A stretch of DNA of 41,789 nucleotides from Paracoccaceae bacterium (GCA_007695345.1 REDZ01000069.1:1-41789), one strand, 5' to 3'; positions 1 through 8,614 are shown, counted from the stretch's first letter. The notes: a model not told the origin generated them from the letters alone. Made by a program: numbers and translations.

Positions 1-449
1 ACGCCGCTGGTGGTGCCGTTCCAGGTAAAGACCACATCGCTGTCATAATCGATGCCGGCCATATCGACGATCCGGCCATAATCGGCGGTCCGCACATCGG
101 CGTCCAGTTACAGTTGCTTGACGGCATCAGTGACCCAGCCCGCGCCAAAGCTTTCCCATGCGACCATTGTCACCGGCCGCGCGCCCAGAAGCGACCACAT
201 CGCCATCTCTACCGCGCCGGTATCCGAGGCTGGCACGATCCCGATGCGGTAATCGTCGGGCACGCCAAGGATCTCGCGCGTGCCATCAATGGCCGCTTTC
301 AGCTTGGCCTTGCCCACAGCCGCGCGGTGCGACCGGCCCAGCGGCGCGTCGGCCAGTTTGTCGAGCGAGAATGTGGGGATCTTGGCGCAGGGGCCAGAAG
401 AAAAGCGCGGATTGACCGGGCGCGTGGCCGGTTTTTCAGTCTTGGTCAT
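1..449 (-). pseudogene. serC: Phosphoserine aminotransferase, N-terminal part, with in-frame stop codon (partial)
   Basis: SerC is a PLP-dependent enzyme that converts 3-phosphohydroxypyruvate and glutamate to phosphoserine, and it also serves pyridoxal phosphate synthesis. Translation from the ATG at 449 gives a typical rhodobacterial SerC N-terminus ([57 protein letters not shown]). Codon 114 (108-110 on the reverse strand) is TAA. The same frame then continues without a shift into normal SerC sequence (LDADVRTADYGRIVDMAG, VVFTWNGTTSG) up to the window edge. From memory of homologues, this position is a lysine in the VKQLKL stretch, so a single A-to-T change (AAA to TAA) would explain it. 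The gene is divergent from serB. The rest of the gene lies outside the window. Identity is certain. Whether the stop is real or an assembly error cannot be decided here. Confidence 0.85.
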
Positions 450-594
450 GGTATCCTTCCAGATATATGCCCTTCGTTGGGGAAGGGTGTCCCACGGACG
501 CGCATACGACCGGATCGAGGCTGGTGCAAGCATGATTTTTGTCCTAGAGCGCCGCTTGACCGCGCAAAAACGACGCAGCCAAGGACCACAGCCC

Positions 595-1476
595 ATGTAT
601 GTCGCCACCCTGATCGTGAATCCCGCCACACCCGTTCTGGAGCAACCCGTGATCGCGGCGCTGCGCAATGCCTGGGGCGGGGGGGATGCGCGCTGGCTCA
701 ATCCCGGCATAGCCGCCGAATTCGAGATCCCCGCCATTCCCGACACGCAATGGCAGGTCTGGGCGGATCTGCAGGCGCAAGGCATCGATCTGGCCGTGCA
801 ACCGGCGGAGAACCGGCGCAAGCGCATGTTGCTGGCCGATATGGACAGCACCATGATCGCGCAGGAATGCATAGACGAGCTGGCCGATGAGGCCGGGGTC
901 GGTGCCCATGTTGCCGCCATCACCACGCGCGCCATGAATGGCGAGCTGGAGTTCGAGGATGCGTTGCGCGAACGTGTCGCATGCCTCAGGGGCTTGCCGG
1001 AGGGCACCATTGCCCGCGTGCTGGAGCGTCGCATCACATTCACCCCTGGCGGGCGAGACCTGGTTGCCACCATGCGCGCGCACGGGGCCTATGCCGCGCT
1101 GGTCTCGGGCGGGTTCACGGCCTTTACCGGCCATGTCGCGGACCATCTGGGCTTTGACGAACATCGCGCCAATCTGCTGGGCATCGCGGACGGCCATCTG
1201 ACCGGAACCGTGGCCGACCCCATTCTGGGGCGCGAGGCCAAGGTCACCGCGCTCGATGAGATCACGAAGCGGCTGGGGATAGGGGCCGCTGATGTGATGG
1301 CCGTGGGCGATGGGGCGAATGATCTGGGTATGCTGGGCCGCGCCGGGTCCGGTGTCGCGCTGCACGCCAAGCCCGTTGTCGCCGCGCAATGCGCGCTGCG
1401 GATCAATCATGGCGATCTGAGCGCGCTTTTGTATCTGCAAGGCTATCATCGCGACGAATTCGCGGCGGTTTCCTGA
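595..1476 (+). CDS. serB: Phosphoserine phosphatase SerB
   Basis: This 293-residue HAD-superfamily phosphatase catalyses the last step of serine synthesis, phosphoserine to serine. The nucleophile motif [17 protein letters not shown] lies near residues 81-97, with the two aspartates of DxDxT. The serine motif [18 protein letters not shown] follows, and the C-terminal [10 protein letters not shown] loop carries the Mg2+-binding aspartates. The N-terminal ~75 residues resemble the ACT-like extension of alphaproteobacterial SerB. The ATG at 595 was chosen because AAGGA at 581-585 sits 9 nt upstream and the product begins [10 protein letters not shown] as in relatives; an in-frame extension to 280 would run through the serC start. 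The gene is divergent from serC across about 145 bp, so both genes of the phosphorylated serine pathway share a promoter region. Confidence 0.95.
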   Translation: MYVATLIVNPATPVLEQPVIAALRNAWGGGDARWLNPGIAAEFEIPAIPDTQWQVWADLQAQGIDLAVQPAENRRKRMLLADMDSTMIAQECIDELADEAGVGAHVAAITTRAMNGELEFEDALRERVACLRGLPEGTIARVLERRITFTPGGRDLVATMRAHGAYAALVSGGFTAFTGHVADHLGFDEHRANLLGIADGHLTGTVADPILGREAKVTALDEITKRLGIGAADVMAVGDGANDLGMLGRAGSGVALHAKPVVAAQCALRINHGDLSALLYLQGYHRDEFAAVS

Positions 1477-1568
1477 ACATGTGACATATTTCTGCGCCTG
1501 CCCCGTGGCGGGGGCGCGTCACTTGTGCCATCATCCGTCAGATGCTGCGTCAGTCACAGGGGATAGAC

Positions 1569-2732
1569 ATGCCGATCCGAAACCGATTTGCCGAATTGCT
1601 GCCAGAGATCACGGCCTGGCGGCAGGATTTCCACAGCCATCCCGAATTGTTGTTCGACTGCCACCGCACCGCCGGGATCGTGGCCGAGAAGCTGCGCGAA
1701 TTCGGCTGCGATGAGGTCGTCGAAGGGATCGGGCGCACAGGCGTCGTGGGGGTGATCCGGGGCAAGGCCACGGCGTCCGGTCGGGTTGTCGGGCTGCGCG
1801 CCGATATGGACGCGCTGCCGATTCATGAGGCGACGGGCCTCGATTATGCCTCGAAAGAAGCGGGCAAGATGCATGCCTGCGGTCATGACGGGCATACCGC
1901 GATGCTGATGGGGGCCGCCAAATATCTGGCCGAAACGCGCAATTTCGATGGCACGGTGGTCGTGATCTTCCAGCCCGCCGAAGAAGGTGGCGGCGGCGGC
2001 GACGAGATGTGCCGCGACGGCATGATGGAACGGTTCGGCATTCACGAAGTCTATGGCATGCATAACTGGCCCGGCAATCCGCTTGGGCATTTCGCAATCC
2101 GGCCCGGTGCCTTCTTTGCGGCGACCGACCAGTTCGAGATCAAGCTGGAGGGCAAGGGCGGCCATGCCGCCAAACCCCATCAGACAATCGATACGACTGT
2201 TGTCGCCGCGCATCTGGTCGTTGCGATGCAGACAATCGTCAGCCGCAATGTCGATCCGACGAAAGAGGCGGTCGTCTCGGTCACTTCTTTCGTGACCGAA
2301 TCACAGGCCTTCAACGTGATCCCGCAGCATGTGACGCTGCGCGGCACAGTCCGCACGCTGGATCCGGAGGTGCGTGACCTGACAGAGACGCGGATCAAGG
2401 CGCTGGCCGAACAGATGCCCGCGGCTTTCGGGGCGCAGGCGCATGTGGATTACCGGCGCGGCTATCCGGTCATGGTCAATTCCGAAACCGAGACGGACCA
2501 CGCAGCCGCGGCCGCACGTGCTGTGTCCGGCGATTGCGCGACAGCGCCGCTGGTCATGGGCGGCGAGGATTTCGCCTATATGCTGGAGGAACGGCCCGGC
2601 GCCTATATCCTTATGGGCAATGGCGACAGCGCCGATGTGCACCACCCGCAATACAATTTCAATGACGCGGCCATCCCCGCCGGGTGCAGTTTCTGGGTCG
2701 AACTGGCCGAACAGCGGCTGCCTGCGGCCTGA
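1569..2732 (+). CDS. M20-family amidohydrolase (hippurate hydrolase / N-acyl amino acid deacylase type)
   Basis: This 387-residue cytosolic metallo-amidohydrolase belongs to peptidase family M20D, which removes acyl groups from N-acyl amino acids. Visible motifs are FHSHPELLFD near the start, GLRADMDALPIHEATG, the metal-binding MHACGHDGHTAMLMGAA (the cysteine and histidines bind the dinuclear metal site), the glutamate pair in VIFQPAEEGGGGGDEM, and the C-terminal MGGEDFAYMLEERPGAY. The central lid/dimerisation domain begins around GKGGHAAKPHQTIDT. The start is the ATG at 1569, preceded by an AGGGGA-type ribosome site at 1558-1563. The substrate cannot be told from sequence; hippurate, acetyl-amino acids or auxin conjugates are all possible. 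A hairpin terminator follows the stop. Confidence 0.88.
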   Translation: MPIRNRFAELLPEITAWRQDFHSHPELLFDCHRTAGIVAEKLREFGCDEVVEGIGRTGVVGVIRGKATASGRVVGLRADMDALPIHEATGLDYASKEAGKMHACGHDGHTAMLMGAAKYLAETRNFDGTVVVIFQPAEEGGGGGDEMCRDGMMERFGIHEVYGMHNWPGNPLGHFAIRPGAFFAATDQFEIKLEGKGGHAAKPHQTIDTTVVAAHLVVAMQTIVSRNVDPTKEAVVSVTSFVTESQAFNVIPQHVTLRGTVRTLDPEVRDLTETRIKALAEQMPAAFGAQAHVDYRRGYPVMVNSETETDHAAAAARAVSGDCATAPLVMGGEDFAYMLEERPGAYILMGNGDSADVHHPQYNFNDAAIPAGCSFWVELAEQRLPAA

Positions 2733-2753
2733 CTGCCGCGCGTGTCCATGGAC

Positions 2754-2783
2754 GAAAGCCCCGGCAGGTGCCGGGGCTTTCTT
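2754..2783 (+). terminator. Rho-independent terminator, convergent
   Basis: A perfect 12-bp stem, GAAAGCCCCGGC (2754-2765) with GCCGGGGCTTTC (2770-2781), has a four-base loop AGGT and runs into CTT. It lies 20 bp after the amidohydrolase stop and 25 bp before the stop of the opposing lipoprotein gene. Because the stem is A-rich on the left and T-rich on the right, it can terminate transcripts from both directions. Confidence 0.85.
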
Positions 2784-2808
2784 GGTGTTCAAAGGCTGTC
2801 GCCTGCGA

Positions 2809-3081
2809 TCAGCGGCAGGGTGCCTCGTAATAGGTGCCGTCGCCACGCGCATAGGCGCATTGACCGGTCTGGGTATTGCGCGCCAGCAGGCTGCCTGCGG
2901 TCGCACCGGCGACGGTGCCAATGATCGTCCAGTTGGTGTTCGCGCCCAGCAGATTGGACACGGCCAGCCCGGCCCCGGCCCCGGCAGCGCCACCAACGAT
3001 GGTGCGCTCCGTGTCGGTCATTTGGCAGCCGGACACGGCCAGGACGGCAGCAAGGATTGCAGCAGGTACCAGTTTTGTCAT
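2809..3081 (-). CDS. Small glycine-zipper lipoprotein
   Basis: This 90-residue predicted envelope lipoprotein starts with a short signal peptide, MTKLVPAAILAAVLAVSGC, ending in a lipobox (VSGC); the cysteine near residue 19 would be lipidated. A glycine-rich stretch follows (VGGAAGAGAGLAVSNLLGAN, then GTVAGATAGSLLARN), which is the two-helix glycine-zipper pattern of small outer-membrane or periplasmic lipoproteins. The C-terminus CAYARGDGTYYEAPCR has two cysteines that could form a disulfide. The ATG at 3081 was chosen over one 30 nt upstream because GAGGGGAAAATC lies directly before it and the signal peptide starts there. The cellular role is unknown; members of this class are often structural or stress-related. 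Confidence 0.8.
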   Translation of the reverse strand: MTKLVPAAILAAVLAVSGCQMTDTERTIVGGAAGAGAGLAVSNLLGANTNWTIIGTVAGATAGSLLARNTQTGQCAYARGDGTYYEAPCR

Positions 3082-3230
3082 GATTTTCCCCTCGTATAAC
3101 GTGTTGACCAAGGCAGCGTAGCAGATTTTTCCGCTGTGTCATCACCCCTGCCCGCGAATCGGCGATCATTGGATCACACCCCCGCAAGACGGACGGGGGC
3201 AGGGCAGCACGCCGGCTGCGTGTGCGCAGT

Positions 3231-3890
3231 TTACGCGGCAGGCGTCAGGTCCAGGCTCAGCGCGCCAGGATCTCGTCTCAGTGCAGCCGCTGTGTTCTGC
3301 GCGCTCAATTCCTCGGCGGCCAGCGCAAACTGAACGCGGGCAGACGTGACATCCGCCGCCACCGGATTGCCCGTCAGAAGCATGTCCCAGAGCGTGTCAT
3401 CAATCGCGACCCTCTCGGCCCTGGCTGTCAGCACGACCCTGTTTTCCCGCGCTTCGATCCGCACCTCGCCACCCCAGGGCAGGGCGGTTTCCATGCACAG
3501 GACCAGCAGGAAAAGCAGTTTCGCCTCTCGGCGGGTTACGCTGTCGCCTGCGTGCCAACTATATTGCAGCCGGCCCAGCCGGGACATCGCCTCCAGCATC
3601 GAAGCGATTTCACCCGCGCCGATCTGGGCGACATTATCGGCCACGCCAAAAGCCAGACGATACAGCCGCAGCCGCGTATTCGCATGGACGACGCTTTCCG
3701 CGATCAGAGCCATCTCCGGTCTTTGCTGATCCTGGGACAGTTCCAGCAATTCCAGCCCGTTACTGATCGCCCCCACCGGGCTGACCAGATCATGACAGAT
3801 GCGCGAGGCGACCTTGGCCGCAAGGCTGTCATCTGCGATTGGGCTTTGCGCTTCAGGTGTGGTGCCTGTATGGATCATGGAATGAGCCAT
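3231..3890 (-). CDS. chpT: Histidine phosphotransferase ChpT
   Basis: ChpT is the phosphotransfer protein that relays phosphate from the hybrid kinase CckA to CtrA and CpdR. In Rhodobacterales this pathway governs motility, gene transfer agent production and cell-cycle-linked genes rather than being essential. The product is about 219 residues. The phosphoaccepting histidine lies in RICHDLVSPVGAISNGLELLE, and the C-terminal half is the degenerate ATP-lid-like domain of the family (AKLLFLLVLCMETALPWGGEVRIEA). The ATG at 3890 (MAHSMIHTG) is preferred because AGGAG lies 10 nt upstream; starts at 3923 or 3878 are possible. With this start the 5' end overlaps the start of the divergent DUF3553 gene by 9 bp, an unusual arrangement. 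Confidence 0.85.
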   Translation of the reverse strand: MAHSMIHTGTTPEAQSPIADDSLAAKVASRICHDLVSPVGAISNGLELLELSQDQQRPEMALIAESVVHANTRLRLYRLAFGVADNVAQIGAGEIASMLEAMSRLGRLQYSWHAGDSVTRREAKLLFLLVLCMETALPWGGEVRIEARENRVVLTARAERVAIDDTLWDMLLTGNPVAADVTSARVQFALAAEELSAQNTAAALRRDPGALSLDLTPAA

Positions 3891-4085
3891 CTCATTCTCG
3901 CTCCTGGAATGTTCGTTCGCCATCCCGATCACCCCGAATGGGGGGCGGGACAGGTGCAATCGCGGATCGATGATCGCGTGACGGTTAATTTTGCAGATGC
4001 GGGTAAAATGGTCATTAATGCCTCGAAAATTCAATTGATCCTGATCACAGATACTCCTACTCCCGAACACCCTTCACAACCATAG
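3882..4085 (+). CDS. DUF3553 domain protein
   Basis: This small protein of about 67 residues consists almost entirely of a DUF3553 domain. The signature LAPGMFVRHPDHPEWGAGQV, then QSRIDDRVTVNFADAGK and a closing MVINASKIQLILI, matches the compact beta-barrel-like fold of the family, which also occurs as a tail on UvrD/PcrA-type helicases. The function of the stand-alone form is unknown; a nucleic-acid or protein-binding role is inference. The ATG at 3882 keeps the full domain start, but its ribosome site is weak; an in-frame ATG at 3870 and one at 3909 are alternatives. It is divergent from chpT, and the two 5' ends overlap. Confidence 0.75.
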   Translation: MSHLILAPGMFVRHPDHPEWGAGQVQSRIDDRVTVNFADAGKMVINASKIQLILITDTPTPEHPSQP

Positions 4086-4136
4086 GATGTCACAGCTTAT
4101 AGGCTCGTTCAAGCTTGGATCAGGGAACGCGTTGAA

Positions 4137-4961
4137 TTGTCACGAAAAGCAGAGAGTTATGTAGCAAAGCCGCGCAATCCCTCCGTGACAGCGCCGGCCA
4201 GTTCCCTGCATGTCCGGCTGGCGCGTGATGACCGCGATCTGCGCGCTGCGCAGGCCCTGCGCTACCGTGTCTTTATCGAGGAGCTGGGCGGATCGGGACC
4301 AATGGTCGATCATGATGCGCGGCTGGAGCGTGATGCCTTCGACCCATATTTCGATCATCTGCTGTTGGTGGATTCGTGGCGTGATCCCGATGCGGGCGAT
4401 CATGTCGTGGGTGCGTGTCGCTTGCTGCCTGACACGCGATTGGCAGAGGCCGGGCAATTCTATTGTGATGATGAATTCGATCTGACCGCCTTGCGCCGCT
4501 CGGGGCGGCGATTGTTGGAAATGGGCAGGTCTTGTGTCGATCCTGCGCATCGTGGCGGGTTTGGAATGTTGCAAATCTGGCAGGGACTGGCGGAATACGC
4601 CCTCGCGCGCGAGGTCGATATCCTGTTCGGTGCCGCCAGTTTTCACAGCCCCGACCCGCGCGACTGGGCCCAGCCGCTGGGCTGGCTGCACCACCACCAT
4701 CTGGCCCCCGAGGGGTTGCGCACATGCGCCCGGCAGGCACCGCAGCCCGCGGTTCTGCCCGGCGATGCGTTGGACCGCAAGCAGGCGTTGATGGCGATGC
4801 CTTCGCTGATCAAGGCCTATCTGCGTCTGGGTGGCATGGTGGGGCAGGGCGTGTTCGTCGATCACGCGTTCTGCACGACTGATATCTGCATCATCCTCGA
4901 TACCGCGGCGCTGTCGCGCGGCGCGCGTGCCCTCGCGCAGCGGGCGGAGCAGGCGCGGTGA
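4137..4961 (+). CDS. olsB: L-ornithine N-alpha-acyltransferase OlsB
   Basis: OlsB transfers a 3-hydroxyacyl chain from acyl-ACP to the alpha-amino group of ornithine, giving lyso-ornithine lipid, the first step of ornithine lipid synthesis. The 274-residue product has the GNAT-like fold of the family: LRYRVFIEELGGSG near residue 42, VVGACRLLPD, LLEMGRSCVDPAHRGGFGM around residues 123-141, and ILFGAASFHSPDPR. The open frame begins with TTG at 4137, preceded by AGGGA at 4122-4126; no in-frame ATG exists before the conserved region, so a TTG (or GTG at 4183) start is required. The stop overlaps the GTG start of olsA by four bases, which points to translational coupling. Confidence 0.88.
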   Translation: MSRKAESYVAKPRNPSVTAPASSLHVRLARDDRDLRAAQALRYRVFIEELGGSGPMVDHDARLERDAFDPYFDHLLLVDSWRDPDAGDHVVGACRLLPDTRLAEAGQFYCDDEFDLTALRRSGRRLLEMGRSCVDPAHRGGFGMLQIWQGLAEYALAREVDILFGAASFHSPDPRDWAQPLGWLHHHHLAPEGLRTCARQAPQPAVLPGDALDRKQALMAMPSLIKAYLRLGGMVGQGVFVDHAFCTTDICIILDTAALSRGARALAQRAEQAR

Positions 4962-5779
4962 CATGGCAGTCAGACGCGCCGCCCCCGCAGGTGGCGATCC
5001 CGCGGCGGGCATGGCCGCGCATAATGCTGCGCGGGCTGGTGATGGTAGTGGTCTTTGCATCGGGGCTTGTGGTGCACGCTCTGGCACGGCTGATCGAGCG
5101 TCCGCTGGCAGGCGCCCGGCGTCCGGTCAGTGGACGGGTGGTGCAAGCGGTCTGCCGTGCAGTGCTGGCAGTGCTGGGCCTGCGGCTGCGGGTCCATGGG
5201 CAACCGATGCCTGGTGCGGGCGCACTCGTCGCCAATCATGGCTCTTGGCTGGATATTCTGGCGCTGCACGCTGTCACGCCAGTGACATTCGTGTCCAAGG
5301 CCGAAGTCGCCGGTTGGCCCGGCATCGGGGTGTTGGCGCGGGTGACGGGCACGTTGTTCATCCGCCGCGACCGGCGCGAGGCGCGCGCGCAAGCCACGCT
5401 GTTCGCCGCGCGGCTGGAGGCCGGGCAGCGGCTGCTGTTCTTTCCCGAGGGCACCAGTTCCGACGGGTTACAGGTGCTGCCCTTCAAGCCTGCTTTGTTC
5501 GAGGCCCTTCTGGCCCCGGCCCTGCGCGCACGGCTGTGCCTGCAGCCGGTCAGCCTGTCCTACCATGCGCCTGATGGCGCTGACCGGCGGTTTTATGGCT
5601 GGTGGGGCGATATGGGCTTTGGCCCCCATGCGCTGCAGGTTCTGGCACAGCGCCCGCAGGGTCAGGTCACGCTGCGTTTTCACCCGCCCCTTGCCGTTGC
5701 TGACCAGACTGACCGCAAGGCGCTGGCGGCAACGGCCGAAGCCGCCGTGCGCGCAGGTATCTGTCGGGCAGATACCTGA
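4958..5779 (+). CDS. olsA: 1-acyl-sn-glycerol-3-phosphate / lyso-ornithine lipid acyltransferase OlsA
   Basis: This 273-residue PlsC-type acyltransferase would add the second acyl chain to lyso-ornithine lipid (OlsA) and may also act on lysophosphatidate. One membrane segment is near residues 24-45 (IMLRGLVMVVVFASGLVVHA). The catalytic HX4D motif is NHGSWLDILALHAV, and the substrate-binding block FFPEGTSSDG follows, with FKPALFEALL after it. The start is GTG at 4958, overlapping the olsB stop (GTGA), with GGAG at 4945-4948 inside olsB. The tight coupling to olsB argues for the ornithine lipid role over a general PlsC role. Confidence 0.87.
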   Translation: MTWQSDAPPPQVAIPRRAWPRIMLRGLVMVVVFASGLVVHALARLIERPLAGARRPVSGRVVQAVCRAVLAVLGLRLRVHGQPMPGAGALVANHGSWLDILALHAVTPVTFVSKAEVAGWPGIGVLARVTGTLFIRRDRREARAQATLFAARLEAGQRLLFFPEGTSSDGLQVLPFKPALFEALLAPALRARLCLQPVSLSYHAPDGADRRFYGWWGDMGFGPHALQVLAQRPQGQVTLRFHPPLAVADQTDRKALAATAEAAVRAGICRADT

Positions 5780-6204
5780 TCCGAGGCGCTGTTCACGGTT
5801 CGGGTTGCATGAGGTGTGATGTCCGGCGCTTCCCGCGTCCTGGACAAGCTGTTCTGAAAACCGGCCCGCAGGCGCGAGGGCCGAATGGACCTTGCTGATG
5901 ATGATCGGTGGGTGCTCTCGAGCAATGGCGCCGCCGTGTTCGGGCGTCAGGGGGCTGGCGCACAGATTGATCGCGGCCCAGCCCGCAAGCGGCGCGCCGA
6001 CGCAGGCACAATTGCGCAGATTCGCCAATGGTTTCCTGGCCAAGGCACTGCGCCGCCCCGTCCATATATGGGGGAAACGCCCCGTTATCACACAGGCGTG
6101 ATCGCACGGTGCGAATTGGCTTCCGGGTGGCGGTTGCGCGGTGGGATGCGGGTCCATAGCCTTCGGCCCCACACGAAAGCCAATGGTAATCAGAGGAGTA
6201 TTCC
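5780..6204. other. Intergenic region without recognised gene (425 bp)
   Basis: No open frame here encodes anything I recognise. Frames on both strands remain open by GC bias only and give arginine- and proline-rich translations. The last 25 bases hold the ribosome site of the OmpA-domain gene (GAGGAG at 6195-6200). A weak ATCAC-N6-GTGAT repeat occurs near 6089-6104. The region could hold a promoter or be gene debris. Confidence 0.5.
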
Positions 6205-7203
6205 ATGCGTCTTGCAGGCATTCTGACCGGCGCCCTGATCCTCGCCACCCCCGAGGGTGTGCGCGCGGATGATCCCCAACCCCATCCGCTGGTGCCGCTG
6301 GCACCCGATGCAGAAATAGTCGAAAGCGAGTTCGTCGACTTCACCGAACTGACCTTCCCCGCCGGTCCGTATGAGGATGGCGAGCCAACTGCTGTCCTCG
6401 AAAAGCAGGGCGCGCATCTGCAACAGGAATACCGCATTGATGGGACCGAGGTCGCGACGGTGCGGCTCTATCAAAGCTATCTTGACTATTTTGAGGGGCA
6501 GGGCTTCGAGGTTGTGTTCCACGGTATGGGTGACGAACTCACCGACGGCAGCCCGCGCGACATGTTGCGCGACCTGCTTGATGCTCCTGCCGCCCGACGT
6601 TCGGGCGGATATGGCTATATTGTCGCGCGCTCGCCATCGGCTGATCATGTGGTGGCGCTGAGTTTCTATGACCGTCGGCGTGATCGCCGCATCCAGGTCG
6701 ATGTGTTGGAAATTGACGAGATGGACACATTCGATCTGACCGCCCAGGAGCCTGCGCCCGAAGAGGACATGGCCGAACTGGAAGCTGAAGCCGAGGTTGA
6801 TGACTTCGTGCCCAGCACCCAGGATGCTGCAGCCCTTGAAAGCGGGCTGGTCGAGGAGGGGCGCGTCGTGGTCGAGGCGATCCTCTTTGCCTTTGACGAT
6901 GACGAGATCCTGCCGGAATCGGCCGATGCGCTGGCAACTGTTGCCGGGCTGATGGACGAGAATTCCGGCCTTGATCTGCTGGTGGTCGGTCACACCGATG
7001 GTGTGGGCAGCTTCGACTATAATCTGCGCCTGTCGCTGGACCGCGCTCAATCCGTCGTGGCCTGGCTGTCGGATGAACATGGTATCGCAGAGGGTCGGCT
7101 GCGCCCGGCCGGGGCGGGCCCGATGTCGCCCATCACGACCAACCGGACCGAGGATGGCCGCGCGCAGAACCGCCGGGTCGAACTGGTCGAGGTGATCGAC
7201 TGA
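6205..7203 (+). CDS. OmpA-family C-terminal domain envelope protein
   Basis: This 332-residue exported protein begins with a signal peptide (MRLAGILTGALILATPEGVRA). Residues ~30-170 form an uncharacterised N-terminal domain of mixed alpha/beta character. An acidic linker (EPAPEEDMAELEAEAEVDDF) follows, and residues ~215-332 form an OmpA-like peptidoglycan-binding domain with ILFAFDDDEILPESADAL, VVGHTDGVGSFDYNLRLSLDRAQ and a C-terminal RTEDGRAQNRRVELV. Family knowledge places it in the outer membrane or periplasm, anchored non-covalently to peptidoglycan. A strong GAGGAG ribosome site precedes the ATG. It stands alone between olsA and the DUF3422 gene and has no beta-barrel region, so it is not OmpA itself. 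Confidence 0.85.
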   Translation: MRLAGILTGALILATPEGVRADDPQPHPLVPLAPDAEIVESEFVDFTELTFPAGPYEDGEPTAVLEKQGAHLQQEYRIDGTEVATVRLYQSYLDYFEGQGFEVVFHGMGDELTDGSPRDMLRDLLDAPAARRSGGYGYIVARSPSADHVVALSFYDRRRDRRIQVDVLEIDEMDTFDLTAQEPAPEEDMAELEAEAEVDDFVPSTQDAAALESGLVEEGRVVVEAILFAFDDDEILPESADALATVAGLMDENSGLDLLVVGHTDGVGSFDYNLRLSLDRAQSVVAWLSDEHGIAEGRLRPAGAGPMSPITTNRTEDGRAQNRRVELVEVID

Positions 7204-7329
7204 CGACATGGGGCATGGGCGGCGCGCTGTGGCAGAATTACAAGTGTGCCATGGCGTGCCGCGGCGGCGCTTGCCTTCGCGACGTGGCGCAATACGGTCC
7301 TTCCGATAACAGACCATGAAAGCCCGCCC

Positions 7330-8613
7330 ATGCCCCCCATCGCCGACCACCCCGAGCGCTATGCCCTGGTCAACGAGTTGCATGCCCGTCCCTCGGCCCG
7401 GATCACCGTGCCGAGCGTTGCGTGTTTTCTGGCGATCAAACCCGCGCATCAGGCATCAAAGCGGTCCCGCGACAAGGATCGTGCGCATTTGCTGGCGCTA
7501 TTGGACAGGCACGGAGCGGGCCACCCGGCCCCGGATGCCACCCATCATACTGCCCAGATCGGGCGGCATGAGCTGAAATGGGAAAGCCATACCGAGTTCG
7601 TCACCTATATGGCCTATGAGAAAGGTCCGGGCGAGCGACCCTTTGATCCTGCGCGCTTCGATGTCTTTCCCGATAGCTGGCTGGAGGATGCGCCCGGCGC
7701 GCGCCTGACCTCGATCCTGTTCCAGATCGAGGAGATGCCCGATGACCCGGGGAAGGTATCCGAGAAACTGTTCGACTGGTTCGTGCCCGAAAGCCTTGCC
7801 GTGGTGCAGGTGGTGGACGGGGCCGCGATCGTGGCCAGCGATTTCCGCATCGACCGGGCGGGGCATGTGCGCATGGCCGTCTTCGTGCGCCCTGACACCA
7901 GCGGTCGGCGTGTGGGGCGCATCGTGCAGCGCCTGTGCGAGATCGAGACCTACAAGACCATCTCGATGCTGGGGTTGACGCGCGTGCGGCGGATGTCCCC
8001 GCAGATGGGGGCGCTGGATGACGAGTTGTCGCGCCTGACCCGCGCAATGAAGGAACCCGGCGCACGCTCGGAAGAGACGCTGGAGAAATTGCTGCGCATC
8101 TCGTCCGAGCTGGAAAACATGATGGTGGAAAGTTCCTTCCGCTTCGGGGCGACGGGGGCTTATGAGGCGCTGGTCCATCAGCGGGTGGCCGCGCTGCGCG
8201 AAGAGCGCTTCATGGGGCGCCAGACTCTGGGCGAGTTTCTGAACCGGCGTTATGATCCGGCCATGCGCACCGTGAAATCGACCGAGCGGCGCCTGACGAA
8301 GATGGCCGAGCGGGCCATGCGCGCGGGGCAATTGCTGGGGACGCGGGTGGATGTCGAACGCTCGGCACAGAACCAGACCTTGCTGGCCAGCATGGACCGG
8401 CGCGCGGATATGCAGCTGCGCCTGCAGAATACGGTCGAAGGGCTGTCGGTCGTGGCGATCAGCTATTATGCTGTCAATCTGGCCAGCTACATGGCACTGC
8501 CGGTTCTGGAACCCATGGGCCTGCCTCGCGGCGTGGCGCTGGCGCTGCTGGTCCCGGTTGTCGTGCTGGGGGTCTGGGCGATGGTGCGCCGGATCCGGCG
8601 GCATTTCGAGTAG
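7330..8613 (+). CDS. DUF3422 family inner-membrane protein
   Basis: This protein of about 427 residues belongs to DUF3422, widespread in Proteobacteria and without a known function. It starts HPERYALVNELHARPSARI, a conserved opening of the family, followed by HELKWESHTEFVTYMAY and LGLTRVRRMSPQMGALDDEL. The C-terminus has two close hydrophobic segments: one around VAISYYAVNLASYMALPVLE and one around GVALALLVPVVVLGVWAMV, ending in a basic tail. This suggests a cytoplasmic body anchored by a C-terminal hairpin. The ATG at 7330 was chosen because the conserved opening begins there; its ribosome site is poor, so start confidence is moderate. It converges on the ABC exporter gene, separated by a long inverted repeat. 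Confidence 0.85.
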   Translation: MPPIADHPERYALVNELHARPSARITVPSVACFLAIKPAHQASKRSRDKDRAHLLALLDRHGAGHPAPDATHHTAQIGRHELKWESHTEFVTYMAYEKGPGERPFDPARFDVFPDSWLEDAPGARLTSILFQIEEMPDDPGKVSEKLFDWFVPESLAVVQVVDGAAIVASDFRIDRAGHVRMAVFVRPDTSGRRVGRIVQRLCEIETYKTISMLGLTRVRRMSPQMGALDDELSRLTRAMKEPGARSEETLEKLLRISSELENMMVESSFRFGATGAYEALVHQRVAALREERFMGRQTLGEFLNRRYDPAMRTVKSTERRLTKMAERAMRAGQLLGTRVDVERSAQNQTLLASMDRRADMQLRLQNTVEGLSVVAISYYAVNLASYMALPVLEPMGLPRGVALALLVPVVVLGVWAMVRRIRRHFE

Positions 8614-8614
8614 C

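Noticed and set aside
470-488. CCCTTC/GAAGGG repeat in the serC-serB intergenic region, considered as an operator
   Set aside because: Six-base arms with a six-base gap are within chance expectation, and no promoter elements line up with it.
1493-1517. GC-rich imperfect hairpin after serB, considered as a terminator
   Set aside because: The stem has mismatches and no T-tract follows.
3222-4085. Long plus-strand open frame across the chpT region
   Set aside because: Only its last 67-68 codons (DUF3553) match a known domain; the rest is antisense to chpT and kept open by GC bias.
5885-6226. 113-codon plus-strand frame upstream of the OmpA-domain gene
   Set aside because: It overlaps the true start of the OmpA-domain gene, lacks a ribosome site and resembles no protein I know.
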